A stretch of DNA of 63,968 bases from Mesobacillus subterraneus (GTDB lineage: Bacteria > Bacillota > Bacilli > Bacillales > Cytobacillaceae): assembly GCF_023715485.1 (NCBI RefSeq), contig NZ_JAMBOF010000021.1:1-63968 (forward strand), written 5' to 3'. The notes under the pieces are model-generated. The model was not told the DNA's origin. It saw only the letters and a program-made list of their open reading frames with translations, and ran no database searches. The translations under genes and the position numbers were made by a program. This document shows, in pieces, positions 30,934 through 44,747 of the stretch. Positions within the stretch are counted from its first letter, which is position 1; each line of letters starts with the position of its first letter.

Positions 30934-31404
30934 ATGCCACGTAAAGGTCCTGTTGCAAAGAGAGACGTATTGCCGGATCCGATTTACAACTCAAAGCTTA
31001 TCACTCGTTTAATCAATAAAATGATGATCGACGGCAAAAGAGGTAAATCACAAAAGATCCTTTATTCAGCTTTTGATATCATTCGTGAGCGTTCAGGCAA
31101 AGAGCCTTTGGAAGTGTTTGAACAAGCACTGAAGAACATCATGCCTGTTCTAGAAGTAAAAGCACGCCGTGTAGGTGGAGCTAACTATCAAGTACCAATC
31201 GAGGTGCGTGCAGACCGCCGTACAACTTTAGGTCTTCGCTGGTTAGTGAACTATGCACGTCTTCGTGGAGAGAAAACAATGGAAGAGCGTCTTGCTAACG
31301 AAATTCTTGACGCAGCCAACAACGCTGGTGCTTCTGTTAAGAAGCGCGAAGATACACACAAAATGGCGGAAGCAAACAAAGCATTCGCTCACTATCGTTG
31401 GTAA
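30934..31404 (+). CDS. rpsG: Ribosomal protein S7
   Basis: 156 residues, starting [21 protein letters not shown]7 nucleates assembly of the 30S head and its beta-hairpin ([12 protein letters not shown]) reaches the E site. GAAAGGAGGAAATAAAC precedes ATG 30934; 41 bases after rpsL. Confidence 0.98.
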   Translation: MPRKGPVAKRDVLPDPIYNSKLITRLINKMMIDGKRGKSQKILYSAFDIIRERSGKEPLEVFEQALKNIMPVLEVKARRVGGANYQVPIEVRADRRTTLGLRWLVNYARLRGEKTMEERLANEILDAANNAGASVKKREDTHKMAEANKAFAHYRW

Positions 31405-31452
31405 TCTTACCTTCATTCTAAAAACCCTTATACTAGGAAGGAGAAAGACCAA

Positions 31453-33531
31453 ATGGCAAGAGAGTTCTCCTTAGCAAAAACTCGTAATATTGGAATCATG
31501 GCTCACATTGATGCTGGTAAAACAACAACAACTGAGCGTGTTCTATATTATACAGGCCGTATTCATAAAATCGGTGAAACTCACGAAGGTGCTTCTCAAA
31601 TGGACTGGATGGAGCAGGAACAAGAGCGTGGAATCACGATCACTTCTGCTGCAACAACAGCTTCATGGAAAGAACACCGCGTTAACATCATTGACACTCC
31701 TGGACACGTAGACTTCACTGTTGAAGTTGAACGTTCACTTCGTGTACTTGATGGAGCAGTTGCTGTACTTGATGCGCAGTCCGGTGTTGAGCCGCAAACA
31801 GAAACAGTTTGGCGCCAAGCTACAACTTACGGAGTACCACGCGTAGTATTCGTTAACAAAATGGATAAGCTGGGTGCGGACTTCCTTTATTCTGTTAATA
31901 CTATACACGATCGTCTTCAAGCTAACGCTCACCCAATCCAGCTTCCTATCGGGGCTGAGGATGAGTTCGAAGCAATCATCGACTTAGTCGAAATGAAGGC
32001 AATCTTCTACGGTAATGACCTTGGTACAGAAATTACTGAAGGTGAAATTCCGGAAGAATACAAAGCTCAGGCTGAAGAATACCGTGAAAAGTTAGTTGAA
32101 GCGGTTGCTGAGCTTGATGAAGAATTAATGGAAAAATACCTTGGCGGAGAAGAGCTTACAATCCAAGAGATTAAAGCTGCTATCCGTAAAGGTACTACAA
32201 ACGTTGAATTCTACCCAGTTATCTGTGGTTCAGCATTCAAAAACAAAGGTGTTCAGCTAATGCTTGACGCAGTAATCGACTACCTTCCATCTCCACTAGA
32301 TGTACCAGCTATCAAAGGTACACTTCCGGATTCAGAAGAAGAAGTTGAGCGTCATTCAGATGACAGCGAGCCATTCTCTGCTCTAGCATTTAAAGTTATG
32401 ACTGACCCTTATGTTGGAAAATTAACGTTCTTCCGCGTTTACTCTGGTACTCTTGAGTCTGGTTCATATGTTCAGAACTCAACTAAAGGCAAGCGTGAGC
32501 GTATCGGACGTATCCTTCAAATGCATGCGAACAGCCGTCAGGAAATCTCAAAGGTTTACGCGGGTGATATTGCAGCTGCTGTAGGTTTAAAGGATACTAC
32601 TACAGGTGACACTTTATGTGATGAAAAGAACCTTGTGATCTTGGAATCAATGAACTTCCCTGAACCAGTAATCCAGTTGTCAGTTGAACCTAAGTCTAAA
32701 GCAGACCAGGATAAAATGACGACAGCATTGCAAAAGCTTCAAGAAGAAGATCCGACATTCCGCGCCCATACAGACCAGGAAACTGGACAGGTTATCATCG
32801 CTGGAATGGGAGAGCTTCACCTTGATATCATCGTTGACCGTATGCGTCGCGAATTTAAAGTGGAAGCAAACGTTGGTGCACCTCAGGTTGCCTACCGTGA
32901 AACTTTCCGCGAATCAGCTTCTGTTGAAGGTAAATTCGCTCGTCAGTCTGGTGGACGCGGTCAATACGGACACGTTTGGATTGAGTTCGCGCCAAACGAA
33001 GAAGGAAAAGGCTTTGAATTCGTGAACGGCATCGTTGGTGGTACTGTTCCACGTGAATACATCCCTGCAGTACAAGCTGGATTAGAAGATTCACTTAACC
33101 GTGGAGTTCTTGCAGGATATCCACTAGTTGACATCAAAGCAAGACTATTCGATGGTTCTTACCACGATGTTGACTCCTCTGAAATGGCGTTTAAAATCGC
33201 TGCTTCAATGGCACTTAAGAATGCTGCTTCAAAATGTAAGCCTGTAATTCTTGAGCCAGTCATGAGGGTTGAAGTTGTTATCCCTGAAGAATACCTAGGT
33301 GATATCATGGGTATGATCACTGCTCGTCGCGGACGCGTCGAAGGTATGGATGCTCGTGGTAATGCACAGGTAGTTCGTGCGATGGTTCCACTTTCAGAAA
33401 TGTTCGGTTATGCAACTGCTCTTCGTTCAAGCACACAAGGTCGCGGCGTATTCTCAATGCACTTCGATCACTATGAAGAAGTTCCAAAATCAGTTTCTGA
33501 AGAAATCATCAAAAAAAATAAAGGTGAATAA
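31453..33531 (+). CDS. fusA: Elongation factor G
   Basis: 692 residues in five domains. GTPase motifs are [10 protein letters not shown] (G1, about 17-26), DTPGH (about 82-86) and NKMDK (about 137-141). It drives translocation after peptide bond formation. No obvious fusidic-acid resistance change is visible to me, although I checked only general conservation. AAGGAGAAAGACCAA precedes ATG 31453. tuf follows after a 123-base gap with a hairpin. Confidence 0.99.
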   Translation: MAREFSLAKTRNIGIMAHIDAGKTTTTERVLYYTGRIHKIGETHEGASQMDWMEQEQERGITITSAATTASWKEHRVNIIDTPGHVDFTVEVERSLRVLDGAVAVLDAQSGVEPQTETVWRQATTYGVPRVVFVNKMDKLGADFLYSVNTIHDRLQANAHPIQLPIGAEDEFEAIIDLVEMKAIFYGNDLGTEITEGEIPEEYKAQAEEYREKLVEAVAELDEELMEKYLGGEELTIQEIKAAIRKGTTNVEFYPVICGSAFKNKGVQLMLDAVIDYLPSPLDVPAIKGTLPDSEEEVERHSDDSEPFSALAFKVMTDPYVGKLTFFRVYSGTLESGSYVQNSTKGKRERIGRILQMHANSRQEISKVYAGDIAAAVGLKDTTTGDTLCDEKNLVILESMNFPEPVIQLSVEPKSKADQDKMTTALQKLQEEDPTFRAHTDQETGQVIIAGMGELHLDIIVDRMRREFKVEANVGAPQVAYRETFRESASVEGKFARQSGGRGQYGHVWIEFAPNEEGKGFEFVNGIVGGTVPREYIPAVQAGLEDSLNRGVLAGYPLVDIKARLFDGSYHDVDSSEMAFKIAASMALKNAASKCKPVILEPVMRVEVVIPEEYLGDIMGMITARRGRVEGMDARGNAQVVRAMVPLSEMFGYATALRSSTQGRGVFSMHFDHYEEVPKSVSEEIIKKNKGE

Positions 33532-33577
33532 TTGATTTTCATCTTTTAATCAAGTATAACTACTAATGTAAGAATAC

Positions 33578-33607
33578 GCTGTGGGATAGGTTTACCTATT
33601 TCACAGC
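33578..33607 (+). other. 14-base-pair hairpin between fusA and tuf
   Basis: GCTGTGGGATAGGT pairs with ACCTATTTCACAGC over all 14 positions (two G-U) with only TT between the arms. No T-run follows, so it is more likely an RNA stability or processing element than a terminator. Confidence 0.75.
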
Positions 33608-33654
33608 ACTTTAAAATATACTTAATTTTCATATATTAAAGGAGGATTTTTCTA

Positions 33655-34842
33655 ATGGGAAAAGCTAAATTCGATCGTTCCAAGCCACACGTTAACATTG
33701 GTACAATTGGTCACGTTGACCATGGTAAAACAACTTTAACAGCTGCAATCACTTCTGTTCTTGCAAAAGCTGGCGGTGCTGAAGCAAAAGGTTATGACCA
33801 AATCGATGCTGCTCCAGAAGAGCGCGAGCGTGGAATCACAATCTCTACTGCACACGTTGAGTACGAAACTGAAACTCGTCACTATGCACACGTTGACTGC
33901 CCAGGACATGCTGACTATGTTAAAAACATGATCACTGGTGCTGCACAAATGGACGGCGGAATCCTAGTTGTATCTGCAACTGACGGCCCAATGCCACAAA
34001 CTCGTGAGCACATCCTTCTTTCTCGTCAGGTAGGCGTACCTTACCTTGTTGTATTCATGAACAAGTGTGATATGGTTGATGACGAAGAGCTACTTGAATT
34101 AGTAGAAATGGAAGTTCGTGACCTTCTTTCTGATTATGAATTCCCTGGCGATGACATCCCAGTAATCAAAGGTTCTGCTCTTAAAGCTCTTGAAGGCGAA
34201 GCTGCTTGGGAAGAGAAGATCGTTGAACTTATGAACGCTGTTGATGAGTACATCCCAACTCCAACACGTGACACTGACAAGCCTTTCATGATGCCTGTTG
34301 AGGATGTTTTCTCAATCACAGGACGTGGAACAGTTGCTACTGGCCGTGTTGAGCGTGGACAAGTACGCGTTGGTGACGTAATCGAAATCGTTGGTTTCAC
34401 TGAAGAGCCAAAATCTACAACTGTTACAGGCGTAGAAATGTTCCGTAAGCTTCTTGACTATGCTGAAGCTGGAGATAACATCGGTGCACTTCTTCGTGGT
34501 GTAGCACGTGAAGAAATCGAGCGTGGACAGGTTTTGGCTAAGCCAAAATCAATCACTCCACACACAAAGTTCAAAGCTGAAGTTTATGTTCTTTCTAAAG
34601 AAGAAGGTGGACGTCATACTCCATTCTTCACTAACTACCGTCCACAATTCTATTTCCGTACTTCTGATATTACAGGTATCTGTAACCTTCCTGAAGGCGT
34701 AGAAATGGTTATGCCTGGCGACAACATCGAAATGACTGTTGAACTAATCGCTCCAGTTGCGATCGAAGAAGGAACTAAGTTCTCAATTCGTGAAGGCGGC
34801 CGTACTGTAGGCGCTGGCGTAGTTGCAACTATCCAAGAATAA
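33655..34842 (+). CDS. tuf: Elongation factor Tu
   Basis: 395 residues. GTPase motifs GHVDHGKTT (19-27), DCPGH (about 81) and NKCD (about 136); the switch region ERERGITI is intact. It delivers aminoacyl-tRNA to the ribosome. AAAGGAGGATTTTTCTA precedes ATG 33655. Codon use is strongly biased to GAA, CGT and GTT, as expected for the most abundant protein. A terminator follows. Confidence 0.99.
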   Translation: MGKAKFDRSKPHVNIGTIGHVDHGKTTLTAAITSVLAKAGGAEAKGYDQIDAAPEERERGITISTAHVEYETETRHYAHVDCPGHADYVKNMITGAAQMDGGILVVSATDGPMPQTREHILLSRQVGVPYLVVFMNKCDMVDDEELLELVEMEVRDLLSDYEFPGDDIPVIKGSALKALEGEAAWEEKIVELMNAVDEYIPTPTRDTDKPFMMPVEDVFSITGRGTVATGRVERGQVRVGDVIEIVGFTEEPKSTTVTGVEMFRKLLDYAEAGDNIGALLRGVAREEIERGQVLAKPKSITPHTKFKAEVYVLSKEEGGRHTPFFTNYRPQFYFRTSDITGICNLPEGVEMVMPGDNIEMTVELIAPVAIEEGTKFSIREGGRTVGAGVVATIQE

Positions 34843-34855
34843 TTTTATTGATACA

Positions 34856-34888
34856 AAGCAGCTGGATGACGATCCAGCTGCTTTTTTG
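34856..34888 (+). terminator. tuf terminator
   Basis: AAGCAGCTGGAT pairs with ATCCAGCTGCTT around GACG, followed by six T. Confidence 0.95.
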
Positions 34889-34998
34889 CGTTTAAATTTA
34901 TTTTGATAAGATTTGATTTAAATATACAATTCGCTGCGACTCATTGATATTTAAAATACTATCCCTCAAGATCTAAGAAAGACTGGTTGATCACTTTA

Positions 34999-35190
34999 TA
35001 TGTGACCATATAAAAAAGCGGAAGGGGAGAAAGAACAATAATGTACCCGTAAAAGATAAGAAAGGAAATGTATCGTCACATAAAAAGCAATAATGTGCAC
35101 ATAAAAGGGAAGCAAGAAAGTTTATCGTCACATAAAGAAGATTAATGTACCCATAAAAGAGAAGAAAGAGAATTTATCGCCACATACTAA
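34999..35190. repeat. 52-base compound tandem array in the tuf-rpsJ gap
   Basis: Two alternating short cores repeat: ATGTACCC-type at 35041, 35093 and 35145, and TATCGTCACATAAA-type at 35071, 35123 and 35175, both with exact 52-base periods. An ATGTGACCATA unit precedes at 35000. Purine-rich spacers (AAGAAAG-like) lie between. The rest of the gap 34889-35437 is AT-rich without a gene; B. subtilis has ybaC here, which is absent. Confidence 0.8.
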
Positions 35191-35421
35191 TTAAAATGCC
35201 TATCTTAAACTGGAAAAGTGACATTTCTCCTTACTGGATCACGTGTTTAGCAACTAACCATCTCCCCTAATAGGAAATCCTCGAATCAGTTTCTTCTATA
35301 TAATATAAACCGCATTAAAAGGAATTATTTTCTCCACGTCCAAATAGTTAGAAATCTTCTCCGCCACTTGTAAAATACTCAAACGCCAGCTATAATAGTA
35401 AAAGTGTGTTGAACATAATGA

Positions 35422-35907
<486 letters not shown>

Positions 35908-35944
35908 TAATAAAACATTATAATTCACAGGAGGTGTGACTGAA

Positions 35945-36574
35945 ATGACCAAAGGAATCTTAGGAAGAAAGATCGGTATGACTCAAGTATTTGCTGAAAA
36001 CGGCGACCTTATCCCGGTAACAGTGGTAGAAGCTGCTCCAAACGTAGTGCTTCAAGTGAAATCTGTTGAAACAGATGGTTACGAAGCGGTACAGCTTGGC
36101 TTTGAAGACAAGCGCGAAAAGCTTTCTAACAAACCAGAAAAAGGCCACGTTTCAAAAGCAAACACTGCTCCTAAGCGCTTCGTAAAAGAAATTAACGGAG
36201 TTGACTTAGCAGGCTATGAAGTTGGTCAGGAAGTCAAAGTTGATATTTTCGCAGAAGGCGAAATGGTAGATGTTACAGGAATCTCTAAGGGTAAAGGTTT
36301 CCAAGGTGTAATCAAGCGCCACGGACAATCTCGCGGACCAATGGCTCACGGTTCTCGTTACCACCGCCGCCCTGGTTCAATGGGTCCTGTTGCTCCAAAC
36401 CGTGTTTTCAAAGGTAAACTATTACCTGGACGCATGGGTGGAGATCAGATCACTGTTCAAAACCTGCAAATCGTTAAAGTTGACGCAGAACGTAACCTTC
36501 TTCTAATCAAAGGGAACGTTCCTGGTGCTAAAAAAGCCCTTTTAAAAATTAAAGGCGCTGTAAAAGCTAAGTAA
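35945..36574 (+). CDS. rplC: Ribosomal protein L3
   Basis: 209 residues, starting [16 protein letters not shown]. The extended loop [25 protein letters not shown] reaches the peptidyl transferase centre. I chose ATG 35945, 8 bases after AGGAGGTG, over an in-frame GTG at 35936 that is part of that binding site. 37 bases after rpsJ. Confidence 0.98.
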   Translation: MTKGILGRKIGMTQVFAENGDLIPVTVVEAAPNVVLQVKSVETDGYEAVQLGFEDKREKLSNKPEKGHVSKANTAPKRFVKEINGVDLAGYEVGQEVKVDIFAEGEMVDVTGISKGKGFQGVIKRHGQSRGPMAHGSRYHRRPGSMGPVAPNRVFKGKLLPGRMGGDQITVQNLQIVKVDAERNLLLIKGNVPGAKKALLKIKGAVKAK

Positions 36575-36600
36575 TTTTCACAGGAAAGGAGGAAACAAGA

Positions 36601-37224
36601 ATGCCTAAAGTAGCATTATTTAACCAAGCTGGTTCACAAGTTGGAGAAATCGAACTTAACGACACAGTATTTGGTATTGAGCCTAACAACCACGTAATGT
36701 TTGAAGCAGTAGTAATGCAAAGAGCTTCATTACGTCAAGGAACTCATAAAACTAAAATTCGTTCTGAAGTAGCGGGCGGTGGACGCAAGCCTTGGAAACA
36801 AAAAGGTACTGGACGTGCTCGTCAAGGATCTATTCGTTCTCCACAATGGCGCGGCGGCGGTACTGTATTCGGTCCTGTTCCACGCAGCTACAGCTATAAA
36901 TTACCTAAAAAGGTACGTCGTTTAGCTATTAAATCTGCTCTATCATCTAAAGTACAAGCTGAAAACATCTTAGTTCTTGAAAGCCTTGCTTTTGACGCTC
37001 CTAAGACAAAAGAATTCACAAACGTACTAAAAGGTCTTTCAGTTAACACTAAAGCCTTGATCGTAACAGCAGGTTTAGAAGAAAACGTTGCTCTATCTGC
37101 ACGTAACATTCCAGGAGTAACTGTTGTTGCTGCCGATGGAATTAACGTACTAGATGTTTTAAATCATGATAAGCTGATCATGACAAAAGCAGCTGTTGAA
37201 AAAGTAGAGGAGGTGCTTGCATAA
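36601..37224 (+). CDS. rplD: Ribosomal protein L4
   Basis: 207 residues. The long internal loop ([19 protein letters not shown], about 61-79) lines the exit tunnel, where macrolide resistance changes occur; it reads as the normal sequence. L4 autoregulates the S10 operon in E. coli; whether it does so here is unknown. AAAGGAGGAAACAAG precedes ATG 36601. The stop shares a base with the rplW start. Confidence 0.98.
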   Translation: MPKVALFNQAGSQVGEIELNDTVFGIEPNNHVMFEAVVMQRASLRQGTHKTKIRSEVAGGGRKPWKQKGTGRARQGSIRSPQWRGGGTVFGPVPRSYSYKLPKKVRRLAIKSALSSKVQAENILVLESLAFDAPKTKEFTNVLKGLSVNTKALIVTAGLEENVALSARNIPGVTVVAADGINVLDVLNHDKLIMTKAAVEKVEEVLA

Positions 37225-37508
37225 TGGATGCACGCGATATCATTAAGCGCCCCGTTATTACAGAACGTTCTTCAGATCTTATGACTGAGAAGAAGTATAC
37301 TTTCGAAGTTGATACAAGAGCGAATAAGACACAAGTTAAAGATGCGATCGAAACTATTTTCGGCGTTAAAGTTGAAAAAGTTAACATCATGAACTACAAA
37401 GGTAAGTTCAAACGTATGGGCAAGTTCGGCGGTTATACAAACAAGCGTCGTAAAGCTATCGTTAAACTTACTCAAGACAGCAAAGAAATCGAATTCTTCG
37501 AAGTATAA
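37224..37508 (+). CDS. rplW: Ribosomal protein L23
   Basis: 94 residues, beginning [21 protein letters not shown]23 lies at the tunnel exit and docks trigger factor and the signal recognition particle. Overlaps rplD by one base (TAATG), with GAGGAGGTGCTTGC inside rplD as its ribosome binding site, so translation is coupled. Confidence 0.98.
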   Translation: MDARDIIKRPVITERSSDLMTEKKYTFEVDTRANKTQVKDAIETIFGVKVEKVNIMNYKGKFKRMGKFGGYTNKRRKAIVKLTQDSKEIEFFEV

Positions 37509-37516
37509 AAACTTAA

Positions 37517-38368
<852 letters not shown>

Positions 38369-38371
38369 CGG

Positions 38372-38407
38372 GATTGAGCTACGGTTCGCGGGAACCGTAG
38401 GGCAATC
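38372..38407 (+). other. strong intercistronic hairpin between rplB and rpsS
   Basis: GATTG-AG-CTACGGTTC-GCGG-GAACCGTAG-GG-CAATC: a 9-base perfect inner stem and a 5-base outer stem separated by a symmetric AG/GG internal loop. There is no T-run. It stands 3 bases after the L2 stop and 18 bases before the S19 start. Confidence 0.8.
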
Positions 38408-38425
38408 ACGAAGGGAGGTTCACTC

Positions 38426-38704
38426 ATGGGTCGTAGCTTAAAAAAAGGACCTTTTGTTGATGATCACTTAATCACAAAGATCGAAAAGTTAAATGAAACT
38501 GAAGGCAAGAAAGTTGTTAAAACTTGGTCTCGCCGTTCAACGATCTTCCCACAATTCATCGGACACACGATTGCTGTCTACGATGGTCGTAAACATGTTC
38601 CTGTATATGTCACTGAAGACATGGTAGGCCACAAGCTTGGAGAATTCGCTCCAACTCGTACTTACAAAGGTCATGGAAATGACGATAAGAAAACAAGACG
38701 TTAA
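38426..38704 (+). CDS. rpsS: Ribosomal protein S19
   Basis: 92 residues, [19 protein letters not shown] start and the [13 protein letters not shown]-terminal motif. S19 with S13 forms the head contact with the 50S subunit and A-site tRNA. AAGGGAGGTTCACTC precedes ATG 38426, just downstream of the hairpin. Confidence 0.98.
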   Translation: MGRSLKKGPFVDDHLITKIEKLNETEGKKVVKTWSRRSTIFPQFIGHTIAVYDGRKHVPVYVTEDMVGHKLGEFAPTRTYKGHGNDDKKTRR

Positions 38705-38722
38705 TGAGAGGAGGGCATCCAA

Positions 38723-39064
38723 ATGCAAGCTAAAGCTGTTGCAAGAACAGTTCGTATTGCTCCTCGTAAAGCTCGACTAGTTCTAGATTTAATTCGAGGA
38801 AAGCAAGTTGGTGAAGCGGTAGCTATCTTAAACCTTACCCCAAAAGCTGCTTCTCCAATCGTAGATAAAGTGTTGAAATCTGCATTAGCAAACGCAGAGC
38901 ACAACTATGAAATGGATGTTAATAACCTTGTCGTATCCGAAGCGTATGCAAATGAAGGACCAACGTTAAAACGTTTCCGTCCACGTGCTATGGGCCGTGC
39001 AAGTGCAATTAACAAACGTACTAGCCATATTACTATCGTTTTATCAGAAAAGAAGGAGGGATAA
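38723..39064 (+). CDS. rplV: Ribosomal protein L22
   Basis: 113 residues. The tunnel-lining beta-hairpin is [18 protein letters not shown] (normal, no insertion or deletion of the type seen in macrolide resistance). GAGAGGAGGGCATCCAA precedes ATG 38723. rpsC starts 3 bases after its stop. Confidence 0.98.
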   Translation: MQAKAVARTVRIAPRKARLVLDLIRGKQVGEAVAILNLTPKAASPIVDKVLKSALANAEHNYEMDVNNLVVSEAYANEGPTLKRFRPRAMGRASAINKRTSHITIVLSEKKEG

Positions 39065-39067
39065 TCA

Positions 39068-40350
<1,283 letters not shown>

Positions 40351-40369
40351 TTGAGAGGAGGTTCTCACA

Positions 40370-40633
40370 ATGAGTGAACGCAACCAACGCAAAGTTTATA
40401 CTGGACGCGTAGTATCTGACAAGATGGACAAAACTGTTACTGTTCTTGTTGAAACATACAAAAAGCATCCATTATACGGCAAGCGTGTAAAATACTCTAA
40501 GAAGTTTAAGGCTCATGATGAGCAAAATGAGGCAAAAATCGGCGACGTAGTACGTATCATGGAAACTCGTCCGCTATCTGCCACAAAACGTTTCCGCCTA
40601 GTAGAAGTGGTGGGAAAAGCTGTTATTATCTAA
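40370..40633 (+). CDS. rpsQ: Ribosomal protein S17
   Basis: 87 residues with an OB fold and conserved [18 protein letters not shown] and [17 protein letters not shown]. An early-binding protein of the 5' domain of 16S rRNA. GAGAGGAGGTTCTCACA precedes ATG 40370. The following gap holds a short TTCGGA/TCCGAA hairpin. Confidence 0.98.
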   Translation: MSERNQRKVYTGRVVSDKMDKTVTVLVETYKKHPLYGKRVKYSKKFKAHDEQNEAKIGDVVRIMETRPLSATKRFRLVEVVGKAVII

Positions 40634-40646
40634 TTGTTCGGATTAA

Positions 40647-41042
<396 letters not shown>

Positions 41043-41076
41043 TCTATTTCAAATGCCTTTAAGGAGGTGCACACAG

Positions 41077-41388
41077 ATGCATGTAAAAAAAGGTGACAAA
41101 GTAATGGTCATCTCTGGTAAGGACAAAGGCAAAACAGGGATCATCCTTGAAGCTTATCCTAAGCAAAGCCGTGTTCTTGTAGAAGGAATCAATATCGTGA
41201 AAAAACACGCTAAGCCTTCTCAAGTGAATCCACAGGGTGGAATCTTAAACCAGGAAGCACCTATCCATGTATCAAACGTAATGCCTATCGATGCGAAGTC
41301 TGGTAAGCCAACCCGAGTTGGTTACACAGTTGAAAACGGCAAGAAGGTACGCGTTGCTAAAAAATCCGGTGAAGTTCTAGATAAATAG
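41077..41388 (+). CDS. rplX: Ribosomal protein L24
   Basis: 103 residues with a KOW motif ([19 protein letters not shown]). An assembly initiator of the 50S subunit. I chose ATG 41077 (MHVKKGDKV) after AAGGAGGTGCACACAG; an in-frame ATG at 41053 lies before that site. Confidence 0.97.
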   Translation: MHVKKGDKVMVISGKDKGKTGIILEAYPKQSRVLVEGINIVKKHAKPSQVNPQGGILNQEAPIHVSNVMPIDAKSGKPTRVGYTVENGKKVRVAKKSGEVLDK

Positions 41389-41414
41389 TCTATTGAAGAA
41401 GGGAGGTACAATCG

Positions 41415-41954
41415 ATGAACCGCCTAAAAGAAAAGTTCAACACTGAAATCACTCCTGCTCTTATGAGCAAATTTAACTATAAGTCAATCATGGAAGTTCC
41501 GAAGCTTGATAAGATCGTAATCAACATGGGTGTTGGTGAAGCAGTTGCCAATGCTAAAGCTCTTGATACTGCAGTTGAAGAATTAGCAACAATCACAGGC
41601 CAAAAGCCAATCGTGACTCGCGCTAAGAAATCAATCGCTGGTTTCCGCCTTCGTGAAGGTATGCCAATCGGCGCGAAAGTAACTCTTCGCGGAGAGCGCA
41701 TGTACGAATTCATCGACAAGTTAATTTCAGTTTCTTTACCACGTGTACGTGACTTCCGCGGTATCTCTAAGAAGTCTTTCGACGGACGCGGTAACTACAC
41801 ACTTGGTGTTAAAGAACAATTGATCTTCCCTGAGATTGATTACGATAAAGTAAATAAAGTTCGTGGCATGGACATTGTTATTGTAACGACTGCTAACACT
41901 GATGAAGAAGCTCGTGAACTATTAACACAATTCGGAATGCCATTTCAAAAGTAA
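41415..41954 (+). CDS. rplE: Ribosomal protein L5
   Basis: 179 residues. Conserved [30 protein letters not shown] and [16 protein letters not shown]5 binds 5S rRNA and contacts P-site tRNA and S13. AAGGGAGGTACAATCG precedes ATG 41415. Confidence 0.98.
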   Translation: MNRLKEKFNTEITPALMSKFNYKSIMEVPKLDKIVINMGVGEAVANAKALDTAVEELATITGQKPIVTRAKKSIAGFRLREGMPIGAKVTLRGERMYEFIDKLISVSLPRVRDFRGISKKSFDGRGNYTLGVKEQLIFPEIDYDKVNKVRGMDIVIVTTANTDEEARELLTQFGMPFQK

Positions 41955-41964
41955 TCTCTAATAA

Positions 41965-42165
<201 letters not shown>

Positions 42166-42195
42166 AACTGAAAGCTCTGGAAGGAGGTAAATTAA

Positions 42196-42594
42196 ATGGT
42201 CATGACAGATCCGATTGCAGATTTGCTTACTCGTATTCGTAATGCGAATATGGTACGTCACGAAAAATTAGAAGTACCTGCTTCTAACATGAAAAAAGAA
42301 ATCGCTGAGATCCTTAAGCGTGAAGGTTTCGTACGTGATGTTGAATATATCGAAGACAACAAACAAGGTATCATCCGTATCTTCTTGAAGTACGGTGCAA
42401 ACAACGAGCGTGTTATCACTGGTCTTAAGAGAATCAGCAAGCCAGGACTTCGCGTTTATGCAAAATCAAACGAAGTACCTAAGGTACTTAACGGTTTAGG
42501 AATCGCATTAGTTTCAACTTCAAACGGCGTTTTAACTGACAAAGAAGCTCGCGCAAAGCAAGTTGGCGGAGAAGTTTTAGCATACGTTTGGTAA
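42196..42594 (+). CDS. rpsH: Ribosomal protein S8
   Basis: 132 residues starting [20 protein letters not shown]-binding C-terminus with [19 protein letters not shown]8 organises the central domain of 16S rRNA and in E. coli represses the spc operon. AAGGAGGTAAATTAA precedes ATG 42196. Confidence 0.98.
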   Translation: MVMTDPIADLLTRIRNANMVRHEKLEVPASNMKKEIAEILKREGFVRDVEYIEDNKQGIIRIFLKYGANNERVITGLKRISKPGLRVYAKSNEVPKVLNGLGIALVSTSNGVLTDKEARAKQVGGEVLAYVW

Positions 42595-42625
42595 TAGATT
42601 TTCTGAATGAATGGAGGTGCAACAA

Positions 42626-43162
42626 ATGTCACGCGTAGGTAAAAAACCAATTGAAATTCCAGCTGGTGTAACTGTTACTCTTGATAACAACAACGTAACA
42701 GTTAAAGGACCAAAAGGTGAATTGTCTCGTACTTTTCACGCTGATATCGAAATTAAGGTTGAAGATAACGTAATCAACATCTCTCGTCCATCTGAAGCAA
42801 AAGAACATCGTGCACTGCACGGAACGACTCGCGCGATTCTTGCTAACATGGTTGAAGGTGTATCTAAAGGATTCGAAAGAGGTCTTGAGCTAATCGGGGT
42901 TGGTTACCGTGCTGCAAAGCAAGGCAACAAACTTGTACTTAGCGTAGGATACTCTCATCCAGTAGAAATCGAGGCAGAAAAAGGCCTTGAAATCGAAGTT
43001 CCTTCTAATACAAAGATCATCATTAAAGGAACTGACAAAGAGCGTGTTGGCGCATTAGCTGCTAACATCCGTGACGTACGTCCGCCAGAGCCATACAAAG
43101 GCAAAGGTATTCGTTATGAAGGCGAATTTGTACGCCGCAAAGAAGGTAAAACAGGTAAGTAA
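42626..43162 (+). CDS. rplF: Ribosomal protein L6
   Basis: 178 residues, two repeated domains, starting [15 protein letters not shown] and ending near the [15 protein letters not shown] motif. L6 lies near the sarcin-ricin loop. ATG 42626 follows ATGGAGGTGCAACAA; an in-frame start 15 bases earlier lies in the binding site. Confidence 0.98.
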   Translation: MSRVGKKPIEIPAGVTVTLDNNNVTVKGPKGELSRTFHADIEIKVEDNVINISRPSEAKEHRALHGTTRAILANMVEGVSKGFERGLELIGVGYRAAKQGNKLVLSVGYSHPVEIEAEKGLEIEVPSNTKIIIKGTDKERVGALAANIRDVRPPEPYKGKGIRYEGEFVRRKEGKTGK

Positions 43163-43194
43163 TGCCGCATAGGTTAACGAAAGGAGTGACGTAA

Positions 43195-43554
43195 ATGATT
43201 ACGAAGGCTGATAAAAACGCTACTCGCCGTAAAAGACATGGTCGTGTACGTGCGAAACTTAGCGGAACTGAAGCTCGTCCTCGTCTAAATGTGTTCCGTT
43301 CAAACAAGCACATTTACGCTCAATTAATTGACGATGTAAAGGGAGTAACTCTAGCGAGTGCTTCTACTTTAGATAAAGAAGTTAATGTTGAAGGCAATAA
43401 CCTTGAAGCAGCTAAGAAGATCGGTGAACTTATCGCTCAGCGCGCTGTTGAAAAAGGTTACAAATCAGTAGTATTTGACCGTGGCGGATACCTCTATCAT
43501 GGTCGCGTACAGGCACTTGCTGATGCTGCCCGCGAAAACGGCTTAGAATTTTAA
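43195..43554 (+). CDS. rplR: Ribosomal protein L18
   Basis: 119 residues. Basic N-terminus ([19 protein letters not shown]) and conserved [23 protein letters not shown]. Binds 5S rRNA with L5. GAAAGGAGTGACGTAA precedes ATG 43195. Confidence 0.98.
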   Translation: MITKADKNATRRKRHGRVRAKLSGTEARPRLNVFRSNKHIYAQLIDDVKGVTLASASTLDKEVNVEGNNLEAAKKIGELIAQRAVEKGYKSVVFDRGGYLYHGRVQALADAARENGLEF

Positions 43555-43578
43555 TAAAAAAAGGAGGGACATACAAAG

Positions 43579-44079
43579 ATGCGTCGTATTGATCCAAACA
43601 AACTTGAACTTGAAGAACGCGTAGTTACGATTAACCGTGTTGCGAAAGTTGTAAAAGGTGGACGTCGTTTCCGTTTTTCTGCTCTTGTAGTAGTAGGAGA
43701 TAAAAACGGTAATGTCGGCATGGGTACTGGTAAAGCACAAGAAGTACCTGAAGCGATTCGCAAAGCTATCGAAGATGCGAAGAAGAACCTAATCCAAGTA
43801 CCAATGGTTGGTACAACAATTCCACACCAAGTAATCGGACACTTTGGTGCTGGTGAAATCTTTTTGAAGCCTGCTTCAGAAGGTACTGGAGTTATCGCTG
43901 GTGGACCAGTTCGTGCGGTGCTAGAATTAGCTGGTGTTGCTGACATCCTTTCTAAATCACTAGGAACTAACACACCAATCAACATGGTACGTGCAACTCT
44001 TGACGGCTTAAAGCAACTTAAGCGTGCAGAAGACGTAGCAAAGTTACGCGGTAAATCTGTGGAAGAACTGTTAGGATAA
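43579..44079 (+). CDS. rpsE: Ribosomal protein S5
   Basis: 166 residues. The double-stranded RNA-binding-like N-domain holds the loop [18 protein letters not shown], the spectinomycin region, in normal form. S5 affects decoding fidelity. AAAGGAGGGACATACAAAG precedes ATG 43579. Confidence 0.98.
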   Translation: MRRIDPNKLELEERVVTINRVAKVVKGGRRFRFSALVVVGDKNGNVGMGTGKAQEVPEAIRKAIEDAKKNLIQVPMVGTTIPHQVIGHFGAGEIFLKPASEGTGVIAGGPVRAVLELAGVADILSKSLGTNTPINMVRATLDGLKQLKRAEDVAKLRGKSVEELLG

Positions 44080-44092
44080 GGAGGGAAATCAA

Positions 44093-44275
44093 ATGGCTAA
44101 CAAATTAGAAATTACCCTCACTCGCAGCTTGATCGGCCGTCCGCAAGATCAGCGTGAAACAGTTAAGGCTCTTGGCTTACGTAAAATGAATCAAACAGTT
44201 GAGCAGCAAGATAATGCAGCTATCCGCGGCATGATCAACAAAGTTTCTCATCTTGTTACTGTAAACGAAAAATAA
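44093..44275 (+). CDS. rpmD: Ribosomal protein L30
   Basis: 60 residues with the family pattern [24 protein letters not shown] small 50S surface protein. ATG 44093 follows AAGGAGGGAAATCAA, which overlaps the rpsE stop. Confidence 0.97.
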   Translation: MANKLEITLTRSLIGRPQDQRETVKALGLRKMNQTVEQQDNAAIRGMINKVSHLVTVNEK

Positions 44276-44306
44276 TTTAACCTTTTTAAAATAAGGAGGT
44301 GCCAAC

Positions 44307-44747
44307 ATGAAACTTCATGAATTAAAGCCTGCAGAAGGTTCCCGTAAAGAACGCAAGCGTCTTGGACGCGGTATCGGTTCTGGACAAGGTAAGACTGCTG
44401 GTAAAGGTCATAAAGGTCAAAACGCTCGTTCTGGCGGCGGTGTACGCCTTGGATTTGAAGGTGGTCAAACTCCTTTATTCCGACGCTTGCCAAAACGCGG
44501 TTTCACAAACATCAACCGCAAAGAATATGCAGTCGTTAACCTTGATGCTCTAAATGTATTCGAAGATGGAACTGAAGTGACTCCAGAACTTTTAATTGAG
44601 ACAGGTCTTGTCAAGAAAGAATTAGCAGGTGTGAAAGTACTTGCTAAGGGAAGCTTGGAAAAGAAACTAACTGTTAAAGCTCATAAGTTCTCCTCTGCAG
44701 CCGAAGAAGCGATTAAAGCTGCCGGCGGTCAAACTGAGGTGATTTAA
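44307..44747 (+). CDS. rplO: Ribosomal protein L15
   Basis: 146 residues. Glycine- and basic-rich N-terminus ([25 protein letters not shown]) threads through 23S rRNA; globular C-domain follows. ATAAGGAGGTGCCAAC precedes ATG 44307. The last base of its stop is the first base of the secY start. Confidence 0.98.
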   Translation: MKLHELKPAEGSRKERKRLGRGIGSGQGKTAGKGHKGQNARSGGGVRLGFEGGQTPLFRRLPKRGFTNINRKEYAVVNLDALNVFEDGTEVTPELLIETGLVKKELAGVKVLAKGSLEKKLTVKAHKFSSAAEEAIKAAGGQTEVI

